Assembly: GCA_948676835.1 (NCBI GenBank)
Contig: CAPOZU010000001.1
Coordinates: 186,001 to 250,000 of the forward strand
From: an uncultured Clostridia bacterium
GTDB lineage: Bacteria; Bacillota; Clostridia; TANB77; CAG-508
Direction of reading: 5' to 3'
Length of the DNA: 64,000 bases
The position numbers and the translations under genes are program-made. Positions within the stretch are counted from its first letter, which is position 1. Every line of letters begins with the position of its first letter. The notes beneath the pieces were generated by a model that was given only the letters and a program-made list of their open reading frames with translations, had not been told where the DNA came from and searched no databases. Positions 42,487-50,421 of this stretch are shown here, piece after piece.

Positions 42487-43242
42487 ATGAAAAATAGTAT
42501 AATAAAAATTTTAGCAATAATTATATGTATAATTATTGTTGTTGTTGCAATATTATCAGTAATGTTAAAAAATAATCAAAAAAATAAATCAAATGAATCT
42601 GAAAATGTTAGAAATTATATAGTATATGATTCTGAAAAAGAAAGTGAAATAGGCGATATTGAGAAAGATGTATCTATAACCGGTATAGTCGAACTTCATC
42701 ACAATGGATTTATTTATATATTTGGTGGACAACATTTTGGTGAATTAGGCTATGAAATAGAAGAATATACAACTTCTAATATTGATGATACTAATCAAAG
42801 TTGTATAGACTATTTAACATTAAAAGAATATGATACAAGCTATATTGAAGAAGATGACTTAATAATTTGTTCTGGTGATTTAATTAAAAAAGGAAGTTTT
42901 AATAATGATTTTAAAACTAAAGGTTCTATCGTTGTTTTAAAATCGGATGACTATAATCAGATGAAGAGTGACACTATATGTGGAAAAAGAACATTTGAAT
43001 CTACAATAGTTGCTGGAGATATTTATAAAGAAGAAGGGTACATGTATTTAAAATATGATATAGAAGATGATACAAATTCAGATACAGTTTATCATTTCCC
43101 ATTTATACAAAAAGTATATATTAATGAAAATACAGAAATAATTGGAAATTTACAAAAAGGAAATATAGTAGAGGTAGAATATGAAAATTTAAGTGAATCA
43201 TTAGTTGATTTAAAATTGAAATCAATAAAAGTCATTGAGTAA
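42487..43242 (+). CDS. Signal-anchored extracellular protein of unknown function
   Basis: A 251-residue protein with an anchor at 7-27 and an extracellular part rich in beta-strands: ITGIVELHHNGFIYIFGGQH, then EYDTSYIEEDDLIICSGDLIK and YINENTEIIGNLQKGNIVEVEY. The alternating pattern suggests an OB-like or small beta-barrel fold. No lipobox or cell-wall motif is visible, and I recognise no family. Confidence 0.7.
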   Translation: MKNSIIKILAIIICIIIVVVAILSVMLKNNQKNKSNESENVRNYIVYDSEKESEIGDIEKDVSITGIVELHHNGFIYIFGGQHFGELGYEIEEYTTSNIDDTNQSCIDYLTLKEYDTSYIEEDDLIICSGDLIKKGSFNNDFKTKGSIVVLKSDDYNQMKSDTICGKRTFESTIVAGDIYKEEGYMYLKYDIEDDTNSDTVYHFPFIQKVYINENTEIIGNLQKGNIVEVEYENLSESLVDLKLKSIKVIE

Positions 43243-43269
43243 TTAGAAAAAATATTCATAGAGGTATGT

Positions 43270-44199
43270 ATGAAAAAAGTTATATTTATCTTGGCAGTAT
43301 TAATCATTATTATAATGCTTATATTGCAAATTAATAGAATTCAAAAAATGCAGAAAAATGATAATTTTGAAAATGAAATTTTATATGATTTTAAATATTT
43401 TTCCCCTATTAATTCAGAGGTTTATTATGGAGATACCATGAAATTTCATAATTCAATTTATTACGAAGTAATAAATGATTATAAAGAATATTTATTATAT
43501 AAAAATAATTATCAAGATATTTTAGATATGTCTGAGAAAGATTTTGAAACTAATTTTATGATTTTAACAGTAACGGAAAATGAATCCACTAAAAATTTAG
43601 CTTTTGGTAGTATTAATTCAGATAATAATACCTTATATATTGGGTTAAGTAAAGAAAATAGTATAAAAGAACCTGATTTAGATAGAGGAATATCAATTAA
43701 AATTGATAGAGCATTACTAAAAGAAAACGTTGATATATATATAACAATAGATGATATAGATTTTATGAATAATTATGAAAATATAAAAAATCTTTCACAA
43801 AATTATACAATAGAAAATGCTATTGCTGATAGATGTTTTGTTATAATAACAAATCCTGCTAGTAATATAGATGTTTTTGATGAATTTATTGACAATATAA
43901 ATAATAATAAAGATGCAGAAATAAGAATTGTTTCGCAACTATCAACAATAGAAAATAGTTTATTAATATATGATATAAAATATTCTAATTTAAACAATAA
44001 ATATTATGTTTGTAAAGATTCATCTAGAAGTACCATGTCTTCAGAGAGTTATAACTATTTTGAATTTGATAGTTTTGAAAAAGAAGATTTAACAGACAGT
44101 ATTTTTAGAGAACCACAAAAAATAAGTTCTTATCAATTTTATAATAATGAATTTCCAGAAACTAATATTAAAATTCAGTTTTATAATACAGAATATTAA
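43270..44199 (+). CDS. Signal-anchored protein with a DUF4362-like domain
   Basis: A 309-residue protein with an anchor at residues 4-20. Residues about 190-265 (ADRCFVIITNPASNIDVFDE, FIDNINNNKDAEIRIV, ENSLLIYDIKYSNLNNKYY) follow the DUF4362 pattern of small extracellular proteins. The first half is not recognised. It closes the six-gene plus-strand operon and is followed by a terminator. Confidence 0.7.
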   Translation: MKKVIFILAVLIIIIMLILQINRIQKMQKNDNFENEILYDFKYFSPINSEVYYGDTMKFHNSIYYEVINDYKEYLLYKNNYQDILDMSEKDFETNFMILTVTENESTKNLAFGSINSDNNTLYIGLSKENSIKEPDLDRGISIKIDRALLKENVDIYITIDDIDFMNNYENIKNLSQNYTIENAIADRCFVIITNPASNIDVFDEFIDNINNNKDAEIRIVSQLSTIENSLLIYDIKYSNLNNKYYVCKDSSRSTMSSESYNYFEFDSFEKEDLTDSIFREPQKISSYQFYNNEFPETNIKIQFYNTEY

Positions 44200-44201
44200 T
44201 A

Positions 44202-44237
44202 AAAATTGAGTATAAAATATTTTATACTCAATTTTTA
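44202..44237. terminator. Bidirectional terminator
   Basis: AAAATTGAGTATAAA pairs with TTTATACTCAATTTT around a short AT loop with T-runs on both strands. It separates the plus-strand operon from the membrane gene at 44228-44542, whose last codons it overlaps. Confidence 0.8.
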
Positions 44238-44542
44238 TTTTCTTTATTTTTTTGTTTTTTATTAACTAATATGTTAGTAATACAAAAAATTATTGTTGGA
44301 ATGTTAAATATAATAAAAAGTATAATATAAGAAGGTATTTCCTTTACGAAATTATCTTTTACTGGATTTCTATATTTTTGGCTCTCATTTATATTATAAA
44401 TTACAAGACCTAAAACATTCATTAAAGATAAAATATAAGAAATAATTGGTAGAACATATTTTCCAAATTTATTCTTTGCAATTAAGATATGTATTGCTTC
44501 AAATGGCAAAGAAATAATTATAAATACTTTTATCAATTCCAT
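44228..44542 (-). CDS. Small membrane protein
   Basis: A 104-residue protein with three predicted helices, near 3-18, 29-50 and 72-93, and a lysine-rich end. No family is recognised. It lies between the plus-strand operon and the relaxase gene and is transcribed with the relaxase direction; a GGATC stretch upstream is only a weak ribosome site. Confidence 0.6.
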   Translation of the reverse strand: MELIKVFIIISLPFEAIHILIAKNKFGKYVLPIISYILSLMNVLGLVIYNINESQKYRNPVKDNFVKEIPSYIILFIIFNIPTIIFCITNILVNKKQKNKENKN

Positions 44543-44624
44543 AAAATAGATCCTTTCAAATGTATTTTACTAATTATATCAATATTAGTTAATTTATTAA
44601 AGCAGTTATTCAAATTTTAGTTTA

Positions 44625-45581
44625 TTAATTTTTTTGAAAAGATTTTATGAAATTATCAACTAAGTTTTTAAATGTATGTACAGGAAAATTAAATAGTTGT
44701 TTGGCAACTTCAAAAGTTTTTTCAATATAATTCTTTAGTTTATAATTTTCTTGCTTTAAATTTTCGTTTTCACGTTTCAAATTAGTATTTTCTTGTTCAA
44801 GTTTTATACATCTTTCAATTGCATTTTGAGATTTTATATAATAACCTCTTAATGTATTTGTATACTTAACTAGCTTTTTATTATGTAGTTTAAGTTCTTC
44901 TATGTTATTACTATTTATTTCAGTTATAGGTGTTTGAGTTTGTTCATATTTTATATTTTCATATTCTGTTATACTTTTTAATGTTTCAATAGGAATATGT
45001 GCATTTTCTTTTGCATTTCCACGTTCTAAATCAAAACCTGATTTTATCATATAAGAATAAAAATTATCTTGTAATCTTTTATAACTGTCTTTTCCTCTCC
45101 AGTATTCAGAACAAGCAATTTTATTAATTATTTTTCCACTTTTATTATCTAATTTGTGTATAACTGGAACAAAAACAATATGCATATGAGGTGTTGTTTC
45201 ATCTAAATGTACTTTTGCTGATACAATATAATCTTCGCCTAAATTTTGATAACTTGATACAAATTTATAAGCAGTTTGAAAATATCTTTTTGTTTCTTCT
45301 AGTCCAATTTTTTCAAAAAATTCTTTATCAGATGTAATTATAAATTCACACATTACATTAGTTGTTTTTATAATTCTTCCTTGTAAATTATGTTCTTCTT
45401 GTAATTTTTTTAGATAATTTGTGTATGTTGTTTGTGGATTTTTTAAAGAGTAATTTTTACAAAACATATTCTTATTAATATCTTTATTAGAATAGTTTGT
45501 GTTTTTTCTTTCGTTATGTTTGTAAAGTCCTGCAAGATTATCTCTTTTGTAATTAGCATTTCTTATAATAGCATAACTCAT
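44625..45581 (-). CDS. mobV: MobV-type relaxase (Mob/Pre family)
   Basis: The start is ATG at 45581 (MSYAIIRNANYKRDNLAGLY), eight bases after AAGGAG. Of about 318 residues, 1-200 are the relaxase domain: N-terminal SYAIIRNANY and motif III AKVHLDETTPHMHIVFVP with the metal-binding histidines. The C-terminal 100 residues are a coiled coil (LEQENTNLKRENENLKQEN). MobV enzymes nick oriT and start conjugative transfer with help from another element's secretion system. No type IV secretion genes are present, so the element is mobilizable rather than self-transmissible. Confidence 0.9.
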   Translation of the reverse strand: MSYAIIRNANYKRDNLAGLYKHNERKNTNYSNKDINKNMFCKNYSLKNPQTTYTNYLKKLQEEHNLQGRIIKTTNVMCEFIITSDKEFFEKIGLEETKRYFQTAYKFVSSYQNLGEDYIVSAKVHLDETTPHMHIVFVPVIHKLDNKSGKIINKIACSEYWRGKDSYKRLQDNFYSYMIKSGFDLERGNAKENAHIPIETLKSITEYENIKYEQTQTPITEINSNNIEELKLHNKKLVKYTNTLRGYYIKSQNAIERCIKLEQENTNLKRENENLKQENYKLKNYIEKTFEVAKQLFNFPVHTFKNLVDNFIKSFQKN

Positions 45582-45595
45582 ATAAATCACTCCTT

Positions 45596-45624
45596 CTTAT
45601 ACTAGCTACACTTTGTAGCTTTTC
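45596..45624 (-). other. Candidate oriT nick region
   Basis: Directly upstream of mobV the minus strand reads AGCTACAAAGTGTAGCTAGT, then ATAAGAAGG. This is a dyad (AGCTACA/TGTAGCT) followed by TAGTATA-type sequence. It resembles pMV158-class origins, where a dyad with AAAGTATAGTGTG precedes the nick. Position and similarity support it, but the nick site is not assigned. Confidence 0.5.
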
Positions 45625-45747
45625 TTTATTTTAAAATTTCTTATTATGACATAACTTATATAAAACTTTCGTGAGTTTCTAACATACTAGAAGCTCACAG
45701 AGCTTCTGTATGATTAGGGAACATATTTCCCTAATAACCCATTTTAG

Positions 45748-45840
45748 CACGATTGAATATTTATATTTGTTGTGATCTTTTTACAAAGGACAACAAATAC
45801 CATAAACTTTTGAAAAAGTTTATTTAATATTTTAATCGTG
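45748..45840. other. Large cruciform-forming region beside oriT
   Basis: CACGATT (45748-45754) pairs with AATCGTG (45834-45840) and encloses two further pairs: TATTTGTTGT/ACAACAAATA and AAACTTTT/AAAAGTTT. Together they form a branched structure of 93 nt. It may be a single-strand replication origin or part of oriT. An AGGGAA/TTCCCT hairpin lies just to the left, near 45716-45733. Confidence 0.6.
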
Positions 45841-45887
45841 TTATAAAAATATTCGTACAATTACTCATTATTTTTATAAATAATTTT

Positions 45888-45997
45888 AGCCCCTTAATTG
45901 ATTCTGGGCTAAAATTATGAGAAACCTCTGTCGGTTTCTCAAACTCTTCCACTATAACTAATAAAAGTATCAAAAATTAAATTTTGATACTTTTATT
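45888..45997. other. Row of three hairpins beyond the cruciform
   Basis: AATTTTAGCCC/GGGCTAAAATT (about 45888-45918), GAGAAACC/GGTTTCTC (45920-45941) and AATAAAAGTATCAAAA/TTTTGATACTTTTATT (about 45960-45996, T-run following) stand in series. The last is a good terminator for the minus-strand gene ending at 46021 or for a plus-strand transcript. Confidence 0.65.
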
Positions 45998-46020
45998 AGT
46001 TTTTTATTTAGTTAGAAAAG

Positions 46021-47382
46021 TTATATTTTGTCTTTATTAAAAATCCTATATAAAAAATTGGCTATTTTTATAGATAGATTATATTTTTTATCAAAAACAT
46101 ATACAACTGTTTTATTTAGTTCTCCAACAATATAATTTATATAAATATCTTGATTTTTTTCTAAAAGTTCATACTCATCTTTTTTTATACTATTGTAGAA
46201 TCCATAATGTATATTGTCCCTACATTTTCTGTTAATAATAAAAAAATCTGTATCTAGTTCTTTGGGTAATTGATTTACTATTTTCTTTAAAAAAGGAATA
46301 TTATTATTTTGATTATCATTCCAAATCATTTCAATCAATGTTGCTTTAATTTTTATAAGAAAAGCATTAAAATCTAAATAAAAGCCATCATTGTCTTTTT
46401 CTATGACAAATTTATCATTTCCAAAAATATCACAAATTAATTTAATAGTTTTTATTAATCCAATTCTTTGTAATATATATACTTTTTCATCATATGATAA
46501 ATCTATACTAAATAATTTTTTGGTAGAATATGACTTTGAAACAATTTTAATTTTACTAAATCTTTTTATAAATTCTTCAACAAATTCTTTTCTTACTTCT
46601 TCGAATAGGCTATTTAATTCTTTTGGTAATTGATTTTTTATCCATCTTCTAGGGCTAAGTATTATACCATTATACATTTCAAAATCATTACTCTTATTAA
46701 TATTCCAGTTTCGACTATTAATATCAATAAGTTCATTATTAACTAAATTTAATACAATATCAAATGTTCCATCCTTATCAAAATCTATTCCCATTTCATT
46801 TATTATTTTCTTTATATTTTTAGAATCATATAAAGGGCATTTTTTTAAATATGAATTTCTTATCTGCTTTAGCATTTTATTCGTGAGTTCTGAATTTTTA
46901 ATTTCTCCTAGCTTATATTGAACAATTTCTTGGCAAAATATAGAAGAAAAAAATAATAAGAAAGATGATAATATATTTTTCATTTGATAATCTTCTAGGT
47001 TATCTTCGACCGTTAATATTATTCCTAACCAGAAGGAATCATTTATTATTTCAAAAAATATATTGTTGATAATATCTAATAATATACTTTTATGAATTTT
47101 GTCATCTATTATTTCATATGCTTCATTTATGATTTTGCATTCATATTTTTTATTTCCTGTAAAATTATCAGTATGTGCTTTTATTAATGTATAATTATCA
47201 GTATCTTTTAATATTTCTAGACTTTTTTCTTTTATTTTTATATTATATTTTTTAAAAAAAGTATCACTAATGTTTGTAATATCTTTTTGATATTTTAATG
47301 ATGGCAATTTATATTGATTGTTAATATTATCTATTAAAAATTGTGCATTTCCCATATCTATTAAAAAAATTATTTGTTTCAT
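46021..47382 (-). CDS. Unrecognised 453-residue cargo protein with a HEPN-like C-terminal motif
   Basis: A soluble protein with no signal or membrane segment. The body is helical with many Ile/Asn/Lys residues. Near residue 395 it has INRKCRDNIHYGFYNS; the R...RDNIHYG pattern resembles the Rx4-6H motif of HEPN nucleases, but the surrounding domain is too diverged to be sure. It shares a 31-bp promoter sequence with the membrane gene at 48779-49516. Placement among toxin-antitoxin genes would fit a defence or stress function. Confidence 0.65.
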   Translation of the reverse strand: MKQIIFLIDMGNAQFLIDNINNQYKLPSLKYQKDITNISDTFFKKYNIKIKEKSLEILKDTDNYTLIKAHTDNFTGNKKYECKIINEAYEIIDDKIHKSILLDIINNIFFEIINDSFWLGIILTVEDNLEDYQMKNILSSFLLFFSSIFCQEIVQYKLGEIKNSELTNKMLKQIRNSYLKKCPLYDSKNIKKIINEMGIDFDKDGTFDIVLNLVNNELIDINSRNWNINKSNDFEMYNGIILSPRRWIKNQLPKELNSLFEEVRKEFVEEFIKRFSKIKIVSKSYSTKKLFSIDLSYDEKVYILQRIGLIKTIKLICDIFGNDKFVIEKDNDGFYLDFNAFLIKIKATLIEMIWNDNQNNNIPFLKKIVNQLPKELDTDFFIINRKCRDNIHYGFYNSIKKDEYELLEKNQDIYINYIVGELNKTVVYVFDKKYNLSIKIANFLYRIFNKDKI

Positions 47383-47434
47383 TATTCCTTCTTTCTAATA
47401 ATAAAATAATAGTATAAATTATTATTTATCTTAC

Positions 47435-47465
47435 TTATATATCAATATCTAGCTATTTTCAAGTC
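47435..47465 (-). promoter_or_regulatory. Shared promoter repeat, copy 1
   Basis: A 31-bp sequence repeated with one mismatch at 49522-49552. On the minus strand it contains TTGAAA, 17 bases, then TATAAG, a likely promoter. It lies about 50 bp upstream of the 453-residue protein's gene. Confidence 0.7.
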
Positions 47466-47622
47466 ATAATTTTTTAATTGAGACCATATTTTTTATTTTT
47501 AATTCCCTATAATAACTGAATATCAGAATTTTATGTCGTGTGAATTATATTAACTTTAACTATATTTATTGATTTTATAAATTTCTAAAAATACAATAAA
47601 TAAAAAACAAAGGAGAAGAATT

Positions 47623-47892
47623 ATGAAAAATAAAAAGTCAATTAGAGAATTATATTTATCGGTTGAAACACAACTTAATGATAATTTAGTTTTAATGGAT
47701 TCCTACAAAGAAATTGTTAATCGCAGAAATGAAAAAGAGATATTACTTGAAAATCAACTTACACAAAATGATTTCAAACTTTTTCAAGAATATGTCGACA
47801 TTGAAAGTGAAATGCAAGGATTAGAAATGGAAGAATCTTTTATAAGAGGTTTTTCAATAGCATATCAATTATTTGTAGATTCATTGCAATAG
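47623..47892 (+). CDS. DUF6809-like small helical protein
   Basis: An 89-residue protein with SIRELYLSVETQL at the start and FKLFQEYVDIESEMQGLEME, then SFIRGFSIAYQLF at the end. From memory this I-x-E-L-Y...F..Y......E...FIRGF pattern matches DUF6809, a short helical family common on Firmicute mobile elements. AAAGGAGAAG supports the start. A related, 5'-damaged copy lies at 50100-50297. Confidence 0.75.
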   Translation: MKNKKSIRELYLSVETQLNDNLVLMDSYKEIVNRRNEKEILLENQLTQNDFKLFQEYVDIESEMQGLEMEESFIRGFSIAYQLFVDSLQ

Positions 47893-48034
47893 CATATTGA
47901 CAATGAAATACATATCATCTTCTAAATGCATTTCATTGTCAAAATTTATTATGTAGATTTATTGAATAAACTGTATGAAAAATATAATTAATGTGATATA
48001 ATATAAAGTATAGAAATGAAAAGGAGTGAAGAGT

Positions 48035-48283
48035 ATGTCTATTCAAAAACAAGAATTATATAACATTATAGAAAGCTTACCTGAAGAACTTTCTAGTAAA
48101 GTTATGGAATATATAGAATATCTTAAATTTGCTTCTATTACTGATAATGCACCAGAGGATTTAATTATTAAAGATAAAGATGATTTAAAGAAAAAATTAG
48201 AAAAAGGTATACAAGATACAGAAAACGGCAATGTATGTTCTGTTGATGAGGCTTTTTCAGAAATCGAAGAAATGTTAAATTAG
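48035..48283 (+). CDS. Antitoxin of a type II toxin-antitoxin pair (DUF2281-like)
   Basis: ATG at 48035 is eight bases after AAGGAG; a GTG three codons earlier lies too close. The 82-residue product begins SIQKQELYNIIESLPEELSS and ends VDEAFSEIEEML, the layout of DUF2281/RelB-like antitoxins that bind DNA at the N-terminus and toxin at the C-terminus. Its stop is ten bases before the toxin start. Confidence 0.82.
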   Translation: MSIQKQELYNIIESLPEELSSKVMEYIEYLKFASITDNAPEDLIIKDKDDLKKKLEKGIQDTENGNVCSVDEAFSEIEEMLN

Positions 48284-48292
48284 GAGTTACAA

Positions 48293-48610
48293 ATGTCAAA
48301 AAAATATAAAGTACAATTATCTTTAATAGCTAAAAATGATTTAAGACGTATTATTATGTATATAAAAGATGAATTACAAGAGCCAAATATTGCTAGAAAA
48401 TATGCAAAATTAATAAAAGAAGAAATAAAGCAACTTGAATATTCTCCTCAAAAATTTGCTATTATCGATATAGAAATACCTAATTATGATAATATTAGAA
48501 AACTTATTATAAAAAACTATATTGCTTTTTATAGAATAAACGAAAATGAAAAAATAGTATATATAGATAGAATTTTGTATGGAGCTTCAAATTGGAAAGA
48601 CAAATTATAA
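48293..48610 (+). CDS. ParE/RelE-superfamily toxin
   Basis: A 105-residue toxin: YKVQLSLIAKNDLRRIIMYI, then ARKYAKLIKEEIKQLEYSP and IKNYIAFYRINENEKIVYID followed by RILYGASNWKDKL. These are the helices and beta-sheet of the ParE/RelE fold. The W-x-D/L ending of ParE-like toxins is visible. Whether it cuts mRNA or poisons gyrase is not clear. Together with the antitoxin upstream it would stabilise the element. Confidence 0.9.
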   Translation: MSKKYKVQLSLIAKNDLRRIIMYIKDELQEPNIARKYAKLIKEEIKQLEYSPQKFAIIDIEIPNYDNIRKLIIKNYIAFYRINENEKIVYIDRILYGASNWKDKL

Positions 48611-48619
48611 TTGTTTATG

Positions 48620-48660
48620 AAAAGTAGTATGTATGTTATAAATATACATACTACTTTTTT
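48620..48660 (+). terminator. Terminator after the toxin gene
   Basis: AAAAGTAGTATGTAT pairs with ATACATACTACTTTT, then TTTTTTATAA follows on the plus strand. Confidence 0.85.
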
Positions 48661-48778
48661 TATAAAATAACTAATATCTTCTTCATTTTTTAATAAAAAG
48701 CATAAACCTTATTGCTTTTGATATTTTTAGAAAAATACTTAATTCTTTATTATATAATTTCATTTATTTCAATATAAA

Positions 48779-49516
48779 TTATTTATTGCTTTTATGATAA
48801 ATTATATAACCACTATCGATTGGAATCAAATAAATATTATCATTATCAGAAAATTGATATAATCCATCATAATTTCCATAATAAACATATTCATTCTCAG
48901 TATTATCACTTATATTATGGTATAACACTTCTTGTCCTTTAAATCCTCCTAAAGAAATTGGAATTTCTAGTATTAAAGTTATATAGAATATAATAATTAT
49001 TAAGTTAGATGATTTATATTTACTATCAATTAGCATAATAATAATTGGAAAAACTATATAATAGCTTATACATATTAATAATGTTCTTTCCATATTTCCT
49101 AAAATAAAAAGAAATATAGAAAGAATAATAAGCATAAAAACAATATGTACTATTATTTGTACTATCATTTGAAATATAATATTTTTTTCTTTTTTTACTA
49201 TTCTTTTAAAAAATTCAATTAATTGTATGTTGCTATATTCTATGCAAGTATACATTATTAAAAAAATGCCTACATATACAACTATAACAGCAAACTGAAT
49301 TAAAGAAATTGGTGAAAATGGCAACCCATATTCCTTATCTCTTATAATTAGAGCTATCGTTCCTATAAAATAGATTATTGGAACAATCCAAACATTATTC
49401 TTTATAAATAAATTTAGTTTTTCAAATATTTTAGTATGTATAATTGTATTAAAATATTCATAAAAAGAATTTTCAATCTTTTTCATATTTTTCTCCATTA
49501 TATAAATTGTTTTCAC
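48779..49516 (-). CDS. Multi-helix membrane protein of unknown function
   Basis: A 245-residue protein with about six predicted helices between residues 38 and 200 and a short polar extracellular end (GNYDGLYQFSDNDNIYLIPI). No recognised family. It shares its upstream 31-bp promoter with the 453-residue cargo gene, suggesting a joint system or regulon. Confidence 0.72.
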   Translation of the reverse strand: MKTIYIMEKNMKKIENSFYEYFNTIIHTKIFEKLNLFIKNNVWIVPIIYFIGTIALIIRDKEYGLPFSPISLIQFAVIVVYVGIFLIMYTCIEYSNIQLIEFFKRIVKKEKNIIFQMIVQIIVHIVFMLIILSIFLFILGNMERTLLICISYYIVFPIIIMLIDSKYKSSNLIIIIFYITLILEIPISLGGFKGQEVLYHNISDNTENEYVYYGNYDGLYQFSDNDNIYLIPIDSGYIIYHKSNK

Positions 49517-49521
49517 GTTAT

Positions 49522-49552
49522 TTATATATCAATATCTAGTTATTTTCAAGTC
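49522..49552 (-). promoter_or_regulatory. Shared promoter repeat, copy 2
   Basis: Same 31-bp sequence as 47435-47465 with a single C/T difference. It stands 6 bases before the start codon of the membrane gene, closer than copy 1, so transcription of this gene would begin at or very near the ATG. Confidence 0.65.
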
Positions 49553-49679
49553 TAAAATCTTTTTATTAACAATATTGATAATTATCCAAACAAAAAATAT
49601 AAAATGACATAGCTAATATTAAAAATTATAATAACGTTTTTGAATATTTCTCAAACTTCCTCATACTTCAAAAACTTTC

Positions 49680-49760
49680 TGCACATTCACACGACAAGAT
49701 TTTCGAAAACACTTATTTTTATATACTTTGAAGTATTTGACTGTAATCACCTCGACCAGC
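49680..49760 (+). repeat. Second att-like sequence with decayed arm site
   Basis: TCACCTCGACCA at 49747-49758 is identical to the last 12 bases of tRNA-Pro. About 60 bp to its left, TTTCTGCACATT...CGACAAG resembles TTTCTGCACATTAACTCGACA at 33316-33336 beside attL. This could be the true right end of the element or of an older, nested insertion. Confidence 0.55.
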
Positions 49761-49767
49761 AAGATGC

Positions 49768-49805
49768 AAAAAGTGTTGAAAATAGTAGTTTTCAACACTT
49801 TTTAT
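49768..49805. terminator. Hairpin terminator
   Basis: AAAAAGTGTTGAAAA pairs over 15 bp with TTTTCAACACTTTTT around a six-base loop. It is strong and symmetric, and no intact gene lies directly before it. Confidence 0.8.
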
Positions 49806-49906
49806 TTTTATTCAAAATTATTGAATAGTATCTCAAAATGCCTAAAAATAAGCATTTTATCATTCAAGATTATTTAAAATTATTTAGACTAATACAGCGT
49901 TACAGA

Positions 49907-50024
49907 GTTTTTGTTAGATTTATTGTTAGACTTCTCCAAAAAACTGTCTAACAAAAACTAAATCTTTGTAATCTTTGAGTAACAAGGAAGGCATAGATTT
50001 CTGTTAGAATTATTGTTAGACATT
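49907..50024. repeat. GTTAGA repeat cluster
   Basis: GTTTTTGTTAGA (49907-49918) is an exact inverted copy of TCTAACAAAAAC (49947-49958). A direct variant of TGTTAGATTTATTGTTAGAC recurs at 49998-50024. The rest of 49806-50099 has no gene that I can support. The cluster may be arm sites of a lost integrase. Confidence 0.6.
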
Positions 50025-50099
50025 ATTATTTAAAATTATATAGAATTATTTAAGCACATAAAAAGGGAAGTAATAAATACTTCCCAAATCATATTAACT

Positions 50100-50297
50100 T
50101 TATTCTATCATTGATTCAATCATCAATTTATTTGAAAGATTATAACCATAAGCAAAAGCTTTTTTCCTTTCTAAATCAATTAATTGTGCCTCTTTAGAAA
50201 GAGTATTTTTTAGCAACTCATCAATTTCGTTAATTTCAGCCCATATATTATCTAGTCTACTATCTTTACAAATATCTCGTACAATTTTATCTTGCAT
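50100..50297 (-). CDS. DUF6809-like small protein, probably 5'-damaged
   Basis: A 65-residue frame ending KKAFAYGYNLSNKLMIES, related to the protein at 47623-47892. The conserved N-terminal block of the family continues in frame upstream of the first ATG (SKIEDLYDN), but no ATG, GTG or TTG opens it and no ribosome site is visible before the internal ATG. It may therefore be an inactive copy. Confidence 0.55.
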   Translation of the reverse strand: MQDKIVRDICKDSRLDNIWAEINEIDELLKNTLSKEAQLIDLERKKAFAYGYNLSNKLMIESMIE

Positions 50298-50421
50298 ATT
50301 ATCGTATAAATCTTCTATTTTACTTTTCTCAAGGATATTATAATCTTGTAAAAGTTAACAAAATATGTTAATATAATCACAATAAAATTGAATTAAAATA
50401 TAAGCAAGAGGTAATCTAAAA

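Noticed and set aside
49640..49828. Plus-strand frame of 62 codons
   Set aside because: It runs across the att-like sequence and a terminator hairpin and has no recognisable protein features.
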